A stretch of DNA of 61,069 nucleotides from UBA1426 sp052034085 (lineage in GTDB: Bacteria > Bacillota > Clostridia > Peptostreptococcales > Anaerovoracaceae): the NCBI GenBank assembly GCA_052034085.1, contig JBPOJA010000001.1:1-61069 (forward strand), written 5' to 3'. The translations under genes were made by a program, and so were the position numbers. Below are positions 1 to 7,139 of the stretch, one piece after another (the stretch's first letter is position 1; each line of letters starts with the position of its first letter). The notes beneath the pieces are model-generated. The model was given only the letters and a program-made list of their open reading frames with translations. It ran no database searches and was not told the origin of the DNA.

Positions 1-49
1 AAAAAAAATTTTTTTTATAATAGCCCTATTGTGGGCGTGTGTCAATTGT

Positions 50-102
50 TGACAGTGGCACAGCCATTTTGAAACAGTCACAAATGGGCTGTCCCACTGT
101 CA
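50..102. repeat. REP-like hairpin after the XRE gene
   Basis: Imperfect inverted repeat. The left arm (50-69) contains TGACAGTGGCACAGCC and the right arm (82-102) contains GGGCTGTCCCACTGTCA, with a short loop between. It starts a few bases after the stop codon of the regulator gene read on the minus strand. On the minus strand its core, TGACAGTGGGACAGCCC, closely matches that of the hairpin at 4103-4149 (TGACAAGGGGACAGCCC). The two therefore look like copies of one REP-like family. It could also act as a terminator for the regulator gene, as an A/T-rich stretch follows at 1-20. Confidence 0.6.
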
Positions 103-104
103 TA

Positions 105-1049
105 TTAATCATCAATAAAGATAGAAGCAATAATGCTAACCAGGCCAAATAGGACCCCGGCGATGGGCCAGATGACCCATGAAGTTTCCCATTTATTAAA
201 TGCAAAACTGATGACCAAATATAAGACTACTGCGGTCAGCCAGTAAACTCCTGCAATTCTTCCATATATTATGCTGTTCTTTTTCTTTTTAGGGGTATAA
301 TCACCCTCCTGCAGCACTATGAGAAATGAGCTGTTGGTAATACCGGTTTTCACTAAAAGATGGACACCGATAGCTACCATTGCAATGAGCAGGGAAGGGG
401 CAACAGATGACAGGACAGTGGCTTTCAGCAAAGCATCCGATATTATAGCGGGGATAATGGAAACAATAATCAATACAACACCCAGGCTAAGGCTTTTGAC
501 ATGGTCATTTCTGTATTTTTCCTTCTCCCTTTTCACAGCGCTGTCAACACCATACTCCAGTTCGAAAGTATCCTCCTTCAGATATTTGTAGGGCTCCATG
601 GAATGGTTTGCCCTGATAAATATGGGAACAGCGACTGCAACTGCAACAATTAGCATCAGCATTCCCAGGCCTCCGTTTTCAAGGAGCTTGTCTGTCAAAA
701 TTAACAGAGCCGGGCCGATAACACATAAAAAAACACCAACTGCCATGATCTTGGCATACTTTTTATTGGCCTCTATGAAAGCATTGGCCTCTTCCAGGCT
801 CACTCTCCTGAGATTTCCATTATCTTTTCCTTCAATATATTCAGGCTCCTCGATTTCGTCCTTAAGCAAATAATCGATAGAGACTGAGAACAGATTGCTG
901 AGCTTAATGATTTTATCCATATCTGGGATGGATTGGGCTCCTTCCCATTTTGATATTGACTGCCGCGACACATCTAACTGCTCAGCCAATTCCTCCTGGC
1001 TTAATCCAAGTTTTTTCCTATGGTATAAAATTTTGTCTGCTAAGATCAT
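105..1049 (-). CDS. XRE-family regulator with six-helix membrane domain
   Basis: A one-component transcription regulator tethered to the membrane. Residues 1-60 form an XRE/Cro-type helix-turn-helix, with LSQEELAEQLDVSRQSISKWE as the usual signature (recognition helix SRQSISKWE). From about residue 100 there are six hydrophobic segments (about 100-118, 127-146, 184-208, 211-234, 265-286 and 291-312), which fits a polytopic membrane domain. The ATG has AAGGAGG a few bases upstream on the minus strand. The layout is common in Bacillota, where such proteins sense membrane or envelope signals, but the ligand and targets are unknown. The nearest candidate target is the divergent ATPase gene at 1368. 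Identity of the DNA-binding domain is sure; the role is not. Confidence 0.9.
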   Translation of the reverse strand: MILADKILYHRKKLGLSQEELAEQLDVSRQSISKWEGAQSIPDMDKIIKLSNLFSVSIDYLLKDEIEEPEYIEGKDNGNLRRVSLEEANAFIEANKKYAKIMAVGVFLCVIGPALLILTDKLLENGGLGMLMLIVAVAVAVPIFIRANHSMEPYKYLKEDTFELEYGVDSAVKREKEKYRNDHVKSLSLGVVLIIVSIIPAIISDALLKATVLSSVAPSLLIAMVAIGVHLLVKTGITNSSFLIVLQEGDYTPKKKKNSIIYGRIAGVYWLTAVVLYLVISFAFNKWETSWVIWPIAGVLFGLVSIIASIFIDD

Positions 1050-1198
1050 TTCACTACCTCCTTATATTCTTTTTGATTAGAATATATGCATTTCAGTAGT
1101 TGCACGCCATAAAGGGGGCCATTCAATTTGTCAACCGGAGGTTGCAAAAAAAGGTAGTCTGCTGAGACCATTCTAATATGGCATATTTGTTTGGTCAA

Positions 1199-1227
1199 GA
1201 AATGAGAAGTACCCCTCATTTCTTTTT
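1199..1227 (+). terminator. Terminator-like hairpin with no gene before it
   Basis: Perfect 8-bp stem, GAAATGAG (1199-1206) with CTCATTTC (1215-1222), an 8-base loop, then TTTTT at 1223-1227. This is the form of a plus-strand intrinsic terminator, yet no plus-strand gene precedes it in the window. Confidence 0.55.
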
Positions 1228-1280
1228 ATGCTTACAAAATATGCAATACGATTTACTAATTACTCAATACTGTCTAATTA

Positions 1281-1344
1281 ACTGGACAAAATAAAGACAT
1301 TTTTGTTCAACAGACTGGACAACACTCTCCATAAGTGATACGAT
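1281..1344 (+). promoter_or_regulatory. Candidate promoter and paired ACTGGACAA repeats
   Basis: TGGACA (1316-1321), a 17-base spacer, then TACGAT (1339-1344) resembles a sigma-A promoter for the ATPase gene at 1368. The -35 hexamer lies inside the second of two direct ACTGGACAA copies (1281-1289, 1314-1322). These start 33 bases apart, about three helical turns, as expected for a two-site operator on one face of the DNA. This is inference from pattern only. Confidence 0.35.
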
Positions 1345-1367
1345 ATTGCCAACAGGGAGATGATGAT

Positions 1368-2633
1368 ATGGACAAATTTAATAATACTCTAAGGCAAATC
1401 ATTGTTGAGCGTATAGAAATGGTGCAGAAGTTAGTTGTGGTAGAAAGGGAGATAGACATAGAGGCAAATTTCCCTTATGTTCTGGTTGGAATCAGAAGGA
1501 GCGGAAAATCCTATACTCTCTACCAGATAATGAGGAGACTGATTAATCGGGGCCACGGCTGGGATGAATTTTTATATATTAATTTTGAAGATGAAAGACT
1601 CATCGGTTTTGATGGGAAAAACCTCAATGACATACTTGAAACTTTTTACTCATTGTCGAATAAAGAGCCCATTCTTTTTCTGGATGAAATTCAAAACGTC
1701 CAAGGCTGGGAAAAATTTGCCCGCCGCTTAGCAGACGAAAAAAGGCTGGTTTATATTACTGGGAGCAATGCTGTTTTGTTGAGCAGGGAAATGGAGGCAG
1801 CTTTGGGGGGAAGATTTTTGAGCAAACACATATATCCCTATAGTTTTACGGAATTTTTGAAAGCTAAAAACCATCAATGGGGCAAGAACTCCATATACTC
1901 CACCAAAGACCAGGGTCAGCTCATAAGCCTTTTTGACGAATATCTGATACGCGGGGGTTTCCCGGAAGTGGTCAATCTGGTAAATAAACGGGATTACCTG
2001 AGCAGCGTTTATAATAAAATATTCTTGGGTGATGTGATAGCAAGAAATAAGATTTCCAATACAAAAGCCTTGGAAGTCTTGATGATGAAAATCTCAGAAA
2101 GTGTAAGGCAACCGATTTCCTACTCCAGGCTGACCAACATCATCCAGGCACTTGGGGTCAGCGTATCGAAAACCACCATAATCCAATACATTGAGTACCT
2201 GAAGGATTCATTTCTGATCTTTACCTTGTCAAACTACTCCTCCAAGCTTGTTGAGAGGACCGGCAATCCCAAATATTACTTTGTGGATACTGGTCTGCTG
2301 GGCTTGTTCATGCCGGATGCCAAACCTGCTCTTTTGGAAAACATGGTGGCCCTGGCTTTGATTAGAAGGTATGGCCGGGAAAAACTATACTTTTATAAAG
2401 ATGAAAACAGCGAGTTAGATTTCTATGTGCCGGGCCAGTCCCTGGCAATCCAGGTCTGCTATTCCTTAAGTGATGAACAAACAAAAGACAGGGAGCTTTC
2501 ATCCTTGCTTAAATTCAACAAATTCCAACCGGCAACCAAAAACCTTATCCTAACTTTCAATGAGGAAAGTAGGCTCATTGAAGGGGGGCTTGAAATCCAA
2601 GTCATGCCGGTGTATAAGTGGTTGTTATCTTAG
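1368..2633 (+). CDS. AAA ATPase with DUF4143 domain
   Basis: A P-loop ATPase of the AAA_14/DUF4143 group. With the start at 1368 the Walker A GIRRSGKS is near residues 41-48, Walker B LFLDE near 103-107 and a sensor-type ITGSN near 130. A winged-helix-like middle part follows, then a C-terminal domain resembling the PD-(D/E)XK fold (SELDFYV then AIQVCYS). The Lys expected of a working nuclease is not visible there. ATG 1368 is chosen over GTG 1335 because GGGAGA lies 7 bases before it. The family is abundant in anaerobes, often as many copies per genome, and its cellular role is not settled. It stands alone between the regulator and a lipoprotein gene, with only 36 bases to the latter. Confidence 0.85.
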   Translation: MDKFNNTLRQIIVERIEMVQKLVVVEREIDIEANFPYVLVGIRRSGKSYTLYQIMRRLINRGHGWDEFLYINFEDERLIGFDGKNLNDILETFYSLSNKEPILFLDEIQNVQGWEKFARRLADEKRLVYITGSNAVLLSREMEAALGGRFLSKHIYPYSFTEFLKAKNHQWGKNSIYSTKDQGQLISLFDEYLIRGGFPEVVNLVNKRDYLSSVYNKIFLGDVIARNKISNTKALEVLMMKISESVRQPISYSRLTNIIQALGVSVSKTTIIQYIEYLKDSFLIFTLSNYSSKLVERTGNPKYYFVDTGLLGLFMPDAKPALLENMVALALIRRYGREKLYFYKDENSELDFYVPGQSLAIQVCYSLSDEQTKDRELSSLLKFNKFQPATKNLILTFNEESRLIEGGLEIQVMPVYKWLLS

Positions 2634-2669
2634 AATTTGCCATTTGATTTTAGGGAGGTTGGTGAGAAA

Positions 2670-3536
2670 ATGAAAATGATTAAAATAGCATTGTCACTTA
2701 TAGCTGTAATGATATTGTTTATTCCTTTCAATGGCTGTTCAGGCAAGAAAAATGATTTTGAGGATAAGGAAGGCGGCCGAAGCGAATGGACCGATCCCAA
2801 AGCTCCCAAAGTCATCGAGTCGAAGGAGATAGTATCTTTTAATTATGAATTCAGGACATCGACTTTCACATTTCATGGTAATGATTTGGGTTATGATTTC
2901 TGTTTTCTCAGTTTAAAAAAGCAGGAGAGCGGAGCCATGTGTGTTGTCAGGGGAATCAGTTATGACCGGGAAGTGTTCAACCATGAATTTACATTACCTC
3001 TCTCGGTTTTGGATGAACTGCAGGATGTTGTGGAGAAAACTAAACTGGCAAACAGCAACGGCATTCGCAATATCACTTACGGAATACCGCATTATCTGGG
3101 TTCATCGTTGCGGGTGGAGTATGTCTCCGGCGAAAAGATTTCTGCTGCGGATAATGCAGGCGATGTTCTGGGGTCGGATGCCAGCCTTGCCGTATTCGAA
3201 TTTTTCCGCAACAAAGCCCGCAATGAGGGATATGATTTTCTTCACACCGATGAAGAAATATACAGCTTTCAGGAAAGGATAGAGGGGGAATGGGTGGATA
3301 TGGATAATACTATCTCCCTTATGTTTGAAGGAAATAATGTGAAAATCTATGAAGGTGAAGCCCTTGTTGGAGATTCTGATTACTATCTTGAATTTGACAG
3401 ACTGTATAATGAAACGGAGAGCGAGCCCTTTGGTCCATTTGTGCGGTTTGAATGGAGAAGCGGAAGCATTTACGGGATAAAAGAAAACGGCGAAGAAATC
3501 GAATTCTTTAAACCCTGGGAGCCTGATAAGGAATAA
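2670..3536 (+). CDS. Putative lipoprotein, unknown function
   Basis: No family recognised. The N-terminus MKMIKIALSLIAVMILFIPF followed by NGC looks like a lipoprotein signal, although the lipobox (FNGC) is not ideal. The mature part, about 265 residues, is acidic and lacks further membrane segments, so it should sit on the outer face of the membrane. The start at 2670 follows TAGGGAGG (2651-2658); the upstream TTG at 2637 would put charged residues before the signal and is unlikely. It follows the ATPase gene closely and may be cotranscribed. It resembles the two other small lipoproteins of this region in layout, and in the phrases ISFEYMFS and VSFNYEFR it shares a short motif with the lipoprotein at 3579. 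Confidence 0.7.
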   Translation: MKMIKIALSLIAVMILFIPFNGCSGKKNDFEDKEGGRSEWTDPKAPKVIESKEIVSFNYEFRTSTFTFHGNDLGYDFCFLSLKKQESGAMCVVRGISYDREVFNHEFTLPLSVLDELQDVVEKTKLANSNGIRNITYGIPHYLGSSLRVEYVSGEKISAADNAGDVLGSDASLAVFEFFRNKARNEGYDFLHTDEEIYSFQERIEGEWVDMDNTISLMFEGNNVKIYEGEALVGDSDYYLEFDRLYNETESEPFGPFVRFEWRSGSIYGIKENGEEIEFFKPWEPDKE

Positions 3537-3578
3537 GGCTGCTTTCTATTGACGTTTTCACCAAAAAGAGTCCGGAAT

Positions 3579-4151
3579 TCATTCCTCCTGCCGTGCCCCG
3601 GTCAGGGACAGCAGATATCCGGAGAGCCTTTCATGGCTCTCCTTGAAATTTTCAGGATATTCCATATAGCCGCTGGCTTTGATTTTTTTGTTTTCGAATT
3701 CCACCCTAAGGCTGAAACTGAAACCATCGCGGACATCCTTGTTGTGGCGGTCAAAGCCGTCCCATGCAAAGATATTTTCTTCTTCAATAATCCCAACAAG
3801 CTGGTCTATGACCGTTTCATCTATTTCAGTATCAACATCAATCAATCCGTTTGAGTATCCATCGGCTTTAAAAAAGATGCGTTCGTCACCGTTTTCGCTA
3901 ATTTCCCTGCGGATTGAATACACAAAGGGCCTGTAGCGGAAAGTGCTGAACATGTATTCAAAGGATATGAGCCTGCCAGCTTCATCTGTGCCGACTCCGC
4001 TATTTGGATCGTTTGTATCATTCATGTTATCCCGCCCCTCCTCTGAAAAACCACAAGCGACAAGTGAAAGCGTAATCATTAAAAAACATATGAAAAAACA
4101 AAGGGGCAGAATATGACAGAAGGGCTGTCCCCTTGTCATGTTCTGCCCCAT
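3579..4151 (-). CDS. Small lipoprotein whose start lies in a REP-like hairpin
   Basis: Product of unknown function with a lipobox-like LVAC at residues 30-33 of the longest reading, followed by an acidic, Asn-rich linker and a soluble domain of about 140 residues. The first two ATG codons (4151 and 4139) lie inside the hairpin at 4103-4149, so residues 1-16 are encoded by the repeat. The only later ATG (4079) would leave too short a signal peptide (MITLSLVAC). The original start may have been replaced when the repeat inserted. No good Shine-Dalgarno is seen before any of the three. The frame overlaps the 3' end of the flavoprotein gene by 16 bases. The mature sequence shares the ISFEYMFS-type motif with the lipoprotein at 2670. 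Confidence 0.6.
   Translation of the reverse strand: MGQNMTRGQPFCHILPLCFFICFLMITLSLVACGFSEEGRDNMNDTNDPNSGVGTDEAGRLISFEYMFSTFRYRPFVYSIRREISENGDERIFFKADGYSNGLIDVDTEIDETVIDQLVGIIEEENIFAWDGFDRHNKDVRDGFSFSLRVEFENKKIKASGYMEYPENFKESHERLSGYLLSLTGARQEE
4103..4149. repeat. REP-like hairpin with 16-bp arms
   Basis: Arms GGGGCAGAATATGACA (4103-4118) and TGTCATGTTCTGCCCC (4134-4149) pair with one mismatch. The 15-base loop can itself close as AGGG/CCCT. The element covers the stop of one minus-strand gene (4136) and the start of the next. Its core on the minus strand is shared with the hairpin at 50-102. Confidence 0.75.
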
Positions 4152-4681
4152 TTCATCTCTTCTCCGGATTGATCGAATTTTTTTCGTTTGGCAGTAATCT
4201 CCGCAATATCTATTTTGAACACTTTAATGCGGTCGATGCTTGCCCGGATTGCGTGATCAAAATATTTCATTTTGGAAGGAGTATACTTCTCACAGATTAG
4301 CTTCATCGCATGAATCTGTTCGTCACGTTCTTCCACCGCCGTTAACTGGCCCTTAACAATGGCTGACTCGAACTCCGTGGTGAAGACTTTGGTCATCAGA
4401 AGGCCTGCGTTGCTTTCATCCCGAACTATTTCGTCCAGCTCCGCTTCAGTGTAAAGATCAGGCACCTGTACATCTCCTACAAAGCTGACACATACTTGTG
4501 GGTCTGTTTTGAAAATTTCCACTTTTGTGCCTTCCCGGGCTGAGTGGAAATACAGCCTTTTTCCGTCCCTGACAATGGATAAAGGCAGACAATAATTTTC
4601 AGCGCATACTGTACCGAACCGGGCTTTATCAATTACGGACAGGCCAAAGGCCTCATCCATTTCCCTGTCTTTTCTTCTCAT
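4136..4681 (-). CDS. Nim-type pyridoxamine 5'-phosphate oxidase-family flavoprotein
   Basis: A small FMN-binding split-barrel protein of the kind annotated as NimA/5-nitroimidazole reductase or pyridoxamine phosphate oxidase-related. Residues 25-70 carry the typical pattern FGTVCAENYCLPLSIV, then RLYFHSAREGTKVEIF, matching the flavin-phosphate loop (YFHxAxxGxK). Then follow QVCVSFVGD and SAIVKGQLTAVEE. Length (181 aa) is normal for the family, though the C-terminal 30 residues are variable. The ATG follows AAGGGGAA by about 8 bases. Such proteins reduce nitro compounds or quinones in anaerobes; the physiological substrate is unknown. The stop codon lies within a REP-like hairpin. Confidence 0.85.
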   Translation of the reverse strand: MRRKDREMDEAFGLSVIDKARFGTVCAENYCLPLSIVRDGKRLYFHSAREGTKVEIFKTDPQVCVSFVGDVQVPDLYTEAELDEIVRDESNAGLLMTKVFTTEFESAIVKGQLTAVEERDEQIHAMKLICEKYTPSKMKYFDHAIRASIDRIKVFKIDIAEITAKRKKFDQSGEEMKWGRT

Positions 4682-4703
4682 CTTTCACGATTCCCCTTTT
4701 TGG

Positions 4704-5243
4704 TCAGATTTGAGGCAGGAGGTTTTTAACAGCAAGTTCTCCTGCATCCTTCAGCATGTCCAGTTTCCAGTCGTTTGTGCCGCTGCCGTCAAGGAAAAGC
4801 TCCACAACATATCCGCTTTTTATAATGTGCAGGCTCCAGTGATTTGTTTCAGCCAGGTCCATATAGTATGCCTCATCCCCAAGATTTTCAACTTCTATGA
4901 TGAAATCCGGCGAATCCTCTTTTTGAAAGTTCACCAATTCGTTAAAATAATTTTCGGCACCTCCAAACTCTTTATTAAGCCCTGTCATAAGGGCATCCTG
5001 GCGAATAAAAATCTGAAACAAATTATCTCCGGAATCATACACGCAGTTTAAAGCACCGCCCGGCATTTCATTGTCGATTTCAATAGCCTTGAATTCTTCT
5101 TCAAAAACTTCTTCTGCCTCGTCAAGTGATATAAGGGAAGAGGGTAAAATAACATCATTTCCCTCATTGGCGGGAGGCTCACTGCAGGCAAATAATCCCA
5201 ACAATAATATTGCCGCACATATAAGAAACAGTTTTTTCTTCAT
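4704..5243 (-). CDS. Small lipoprotein, unknown function
   Basis: Residues 1-20 form a clear lipoprotein signal (MKKKLFLICAAILLLGLFAC, Cys 20 as the lipid site) followed by an SEPPANEG linker. The mature domain of about 155 residues is acidic and contains no motif I recognise. It has the look of small surface proteins that bind or sense a ligand. It is followed on the minus strand, after 22 bases, by the Nim-type flavoprotein gene. It lies immediately downstream of the SLH remnant at 5280-5348, so the genes may once have belonged to a longer unit. Confidence 0.7.
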   Translation of the reverse strand: MKKKLFLICAAILLLGLFACSEPPANEGNDVILPSSLISLDEAEEVFEEEFKAIEIDNEMPGGALNCVYDSGDNLFQIFIRQDALMTGLNKEFGGAENYFNELVNFQKEDSPDFIIEVENLGDEAYYMDLAETNHWSLHIIKSGYVVELFLDGSGTNDWKLDMLKDAGELAVKNLLPQI

Positions 5244-5279
5244 CCGGATTAACCCCCATTCTCTTCTTGCCTTGAGCTT

Positions 5280-5348
5280 CTATTTTATCTTTTCGAAAGT
5301 TCGGATAGTCATAAGCACTGCATCCTGTCTTTTGGCCATGCCACGACT
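5280..5348 (-). pseudogene. C-terminal remnant of an SLH protein
   Basis: Translating the minus strand here gives SRGMAKRQDAVLMTIRTFEK followed by IK and TAG (5280-5282). This aligns with the last residues of the broken SLH protein at 11127, GYGMATREAAVLMTIRTHES then IH and stop. The DNA also matches base for base over most of the stretch (compare GTCATAAGCACTGCATCCTG here with GTCATAAGTACTGCAGCCTC near 11156). No open frame continues upstream, so only the last 20 or so codons survive. It points to deletion of, or recombination in, an SLH gene. Confidence 0.7.
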
Positions 5349-5385
5349 TGAATTAAAAATAGATTTATTTTTAACAATTTTATCC

Positions 5386-5391
5386 TATAAT
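5386..5391 (+). promoter_or_regulatory. -10 element before cfa
   Basis: A perfect TATAAT lies 88 bases before the cfa start. No good -35 hexamer is at the right distance (best is ATTTAT at 5363-5368), so the promoter is only partly supported. Confidence 0.35.
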
Positions 5392-5478
5392 GGCTTAATA
5401 ATCAAGCCTGATGCCTTCATGGCTCATATTTGCAATTTTTTCAAAAAGCTGATAGGGTTTTAGCAGGAGGTTTTTACA

Positions 5479-6642
5479 ATGGATGCTGAGAAGAAGTTTT
5501 ACTGCGAATTGATGAAGGGGGTACTGTCTGATTCTTGTGAGCTTGAGTTCTGGGATGGTGAAATTGTCGCTATCGGCGAAGGGGAATCGAAATTTAGAAT
5601 CATCCTCAATGAACGCCTTCCAAAATCCAAACTTCTAAAGGATCCGTCACTGGTTTTTGGCGAGTCTTACATGTTTAAAAAAATGGAAATAGTGGGTTCG
5701 CCGAGGCAAGTAGTTGAGTCCATTTTCAATAATAAGAGCAGTTTTTTAAACGAAAAAAATGGCGTTTTCAAGCTGGCGAAACGCATAGCCAATGTCATAG
5801 CCAAGAACAGCGAGGATGTGCGTTACCATTACGATATAGGAAACGATTTTTATAAACTGTGGCTGGATGAGACCATGACTTATTCCTGTGCCTATTTTAA
5901 ATCTCCGGCAGACACCCTTGAACAAGCACAAAAAAATAAAACATTGCACACTCTTAAGAAGCTGGACCTGCAGCCGGGGCAAACTTTGCTGGATATTGGC
6001 TGCGGATGGGGACAGCTCCTGTTTGAAGCTGTGGAGACATATGGCGTAAAAGCTCTGGGTATAACGCTTAGCACTGAACAATACAATTACGTGAAAGAAA
6101 GGATTGACGAAAAAGGGCTGGAAAAATCAGCAGAAGTTATGCAGATTGATTTCCGGCGCCTGAAGGGAAAAACATTCGACAGGGTTGTCAGTGTCGGAAT
6201 GCTTGAACATCTGGGGAAGGAAAATCTGAATGATTATTTTTCTTCCGTATATTCCATGCTGAATGAAAACGGTGTGTCACTGCTGCACTGCATTACCGGG
6301 CGAAGCAATGAAGAAGGCAAGGGCTCCGACAGCTGGATAAACAAATATATTTTTCCCGGGGGCTACATACCCTCAATTCAGGAGCTGGTCCAGCTTATTG
6401 TTGCCAACGGGTTTTATCTGACGGGCGTGGAAAGTCTGCGTCAGCATTATGTCAGAACACTCGAACATTGGGCAGCAAATTTCGAAAATGCCCTTGAAGA
6501 GATTTCTGAAACAAAGGATGAGACATTTATTAGGATGTGGCGCCTTTATTTGAATTCATGTGCAGCTTCATTTAATTGCGGCAACATTGATTTGCATCAA
6601 TTTTTGTTCACAAAAGGGCCTGTAAATGATTTTTTTAAGTGA
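5479..6642 (+). CDS. cfa: Cyclopropane-fatty-acyl-phospholipid synthase
   Basis: Transfers a methylene group from S-adenosylmethionine to double bonds of membrane phospholipid acyl chains, acting at the inner membrane surface. Residues 115-140 have the family pattern RYHYDIGNDFYKLWLDETMTYS. SAM-binding motif I, LDIGCGWGQ, is at 171-179, followed by SVGMLEHLG and HCITGR. The 387 residues match the usual length of the shorter Cfa type. ATG follows AGGAGG by 8 bases. The stop overlaps the region of the next ribosome binding site, so the FMN-binding lipoprotein gene is probably translated from the same mRNA. Family call is firm. Confidence 0.95.
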   Translation: MDAEKKFYCELMKGVLSDSCELEFWDGEIVAIGEGESKFRIILNERLPKSKLLKDPSLVFGESYMFKKMEIVGSPRQVVESIFNNKSSFLNEKNGVFKLAKRIANVIAKNSEDVRYHYDIGNDFYKLWLDETMTYSCAYFKSPADTLEQAQKNKTLHTLKKLDLQPGQTLLDIGCGWGQLLFEAVETYGVKALGITLSTEQYNYVKERIDEKGLEKSAEVMQIDFRRLKGKTFDRVVSVGMLEHLGKENLNDYFSSVYSMLNENGVSLLHCITGRSNEEGKGSDSWINKYIFPGGYIPSIQELVQLIVANGFYLTGVESLRQHYVRTLEHWAANFENALEEISETKDETFIRMWRLYLNSCAASFNCGNIDLHQFLFTKGPVNDFFK

Positions 6643-6656
6643 AGGAGGAAAGAAAA

Positions 6657-7025
6657 GTGAAAAAGTATTTAGCATTAGTTATGGCATTGCTGCTGATTGT
6701 GGGAGTATTAGTTGCTTGCGGAGGCGGTGATGGAGATGGCGGCGGCAGTGGGGCGGCAGGCTACAAAGACGGCACTTACACCGGAGAAGCGGATGGTTTT
6801 CATGGTCCCGTCAAGGTTTCCGTTGAAATAAAAGGCGGGAAAATCGCCTCAGTAGAAATCACTGAACATGAAGAAACCGCCGGCGTTTCTGATGATGCCA
6901 TCGCAGAAATTCCAAGGAAAATAGTCGGTGCGAGTTCCACAGATGTTGATGTTGAATCAGGGGCAACCGTGACAAGCGAAGCCATTATTAAAGCGGTTAG
7001 CAATGCTTTGGCGGATGCTAAATAA
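6657..7025 (+). CDS. FMN-binding-domain lipoprotein
   Basis: Secreted lipoprotein with signal MKKYLALVMALLLIVGVLVAC (Cys 21), a Gly/Asp linker and one FMN-binding domain. The domain contains SGAT at residues 101-104. In this family the Thr (T104 here) receives FMN covalently from the flavin transferase ApbE, as in NqrC/RnfG and in PplA of extracellular electron transfer. At about 90 residues the domain has normal size. GTG 6657 is chosen as start because AGGAGG (6643-6648) lies 8 bases before it; GTG 6639 has no such site. Likely role: one-electron carrier on the outer face of the membrane. No ApbE gene is seen in the window. Confidence 0.88.
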   Translation: MKKYLALVMALLLIVGVLVACGGGDGDGGGSGAAGYKDGTYTGEADGFHGPVKVSVEIKGGKIASVEITEHEETAGVSDDAIAEIPRKIVGASSTDVDVESGATVTSEAIIKAVSNALADAK

Positions 7026-7032
7026 TAATTAA

Positions 7033-7074
7033 GCAAAAGCCGCCAGTCGACTTATGCCTGCTGGCAGCTTTTGC
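7033..7074 (+). terminator. Stem-loop after the FMN lipoprotein gene
   Basis: GCAAAAGC-C-GCCAG (7033-7046) pairs with CTGGC-A-GCTTTTGC (7061-7074), one mismatch, 14-base loop. No T-run follows, but the right arm ends in GCTTTTGC. It lies 8 bases after the stop and probably ends or protects the mRNA. Confidence 0.55.
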
Positions 7075-7108
7075 TTCGCGTAAATATAGATTGGTTGGGT
7101 TAGCAACA

Positions 7109-7133
7109 GCATCTAAATCTTAGATTTAGATGC
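7109..7133. terminator. Perfect palindrome between convergent genes
   Basis: GCATCTAAATCT (7109-7120), one T, AGATTTAGATGC (7122-7133). It lies 7 bases beyond the stop of the M28 peptidase gene on the minus strand. It is probably the 3' hairpin of that gene, though no strong T-run follows. Confidence 0.5.
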
Positions 7134-7139
7134 ATTTGA

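Larger units (their letters stand above)
1050..1367. other. Gene-free stretch between the regulator and the ATPase
   Basis: No open frame with a ribosome binding site was found. The stretch holds the minus-strand start signals of the regulator (AAGGAGG just above 1049), an intrinsic terminator-like hairpin at 1199-1227, and two direct copies of ACTGGACAA (1281-1289 and 1314-1322). A candidate promoter for the ATPase gene lies at 1316-1344. Confidence 0.6.

Noticed and set aside
6640..6642. TGA read as an amino acid throughout the genome
   Set aside because: Many intact genes here end with TGA in the normal place (cfa, ferritin, the first sugar permease), so TGA is a stop.
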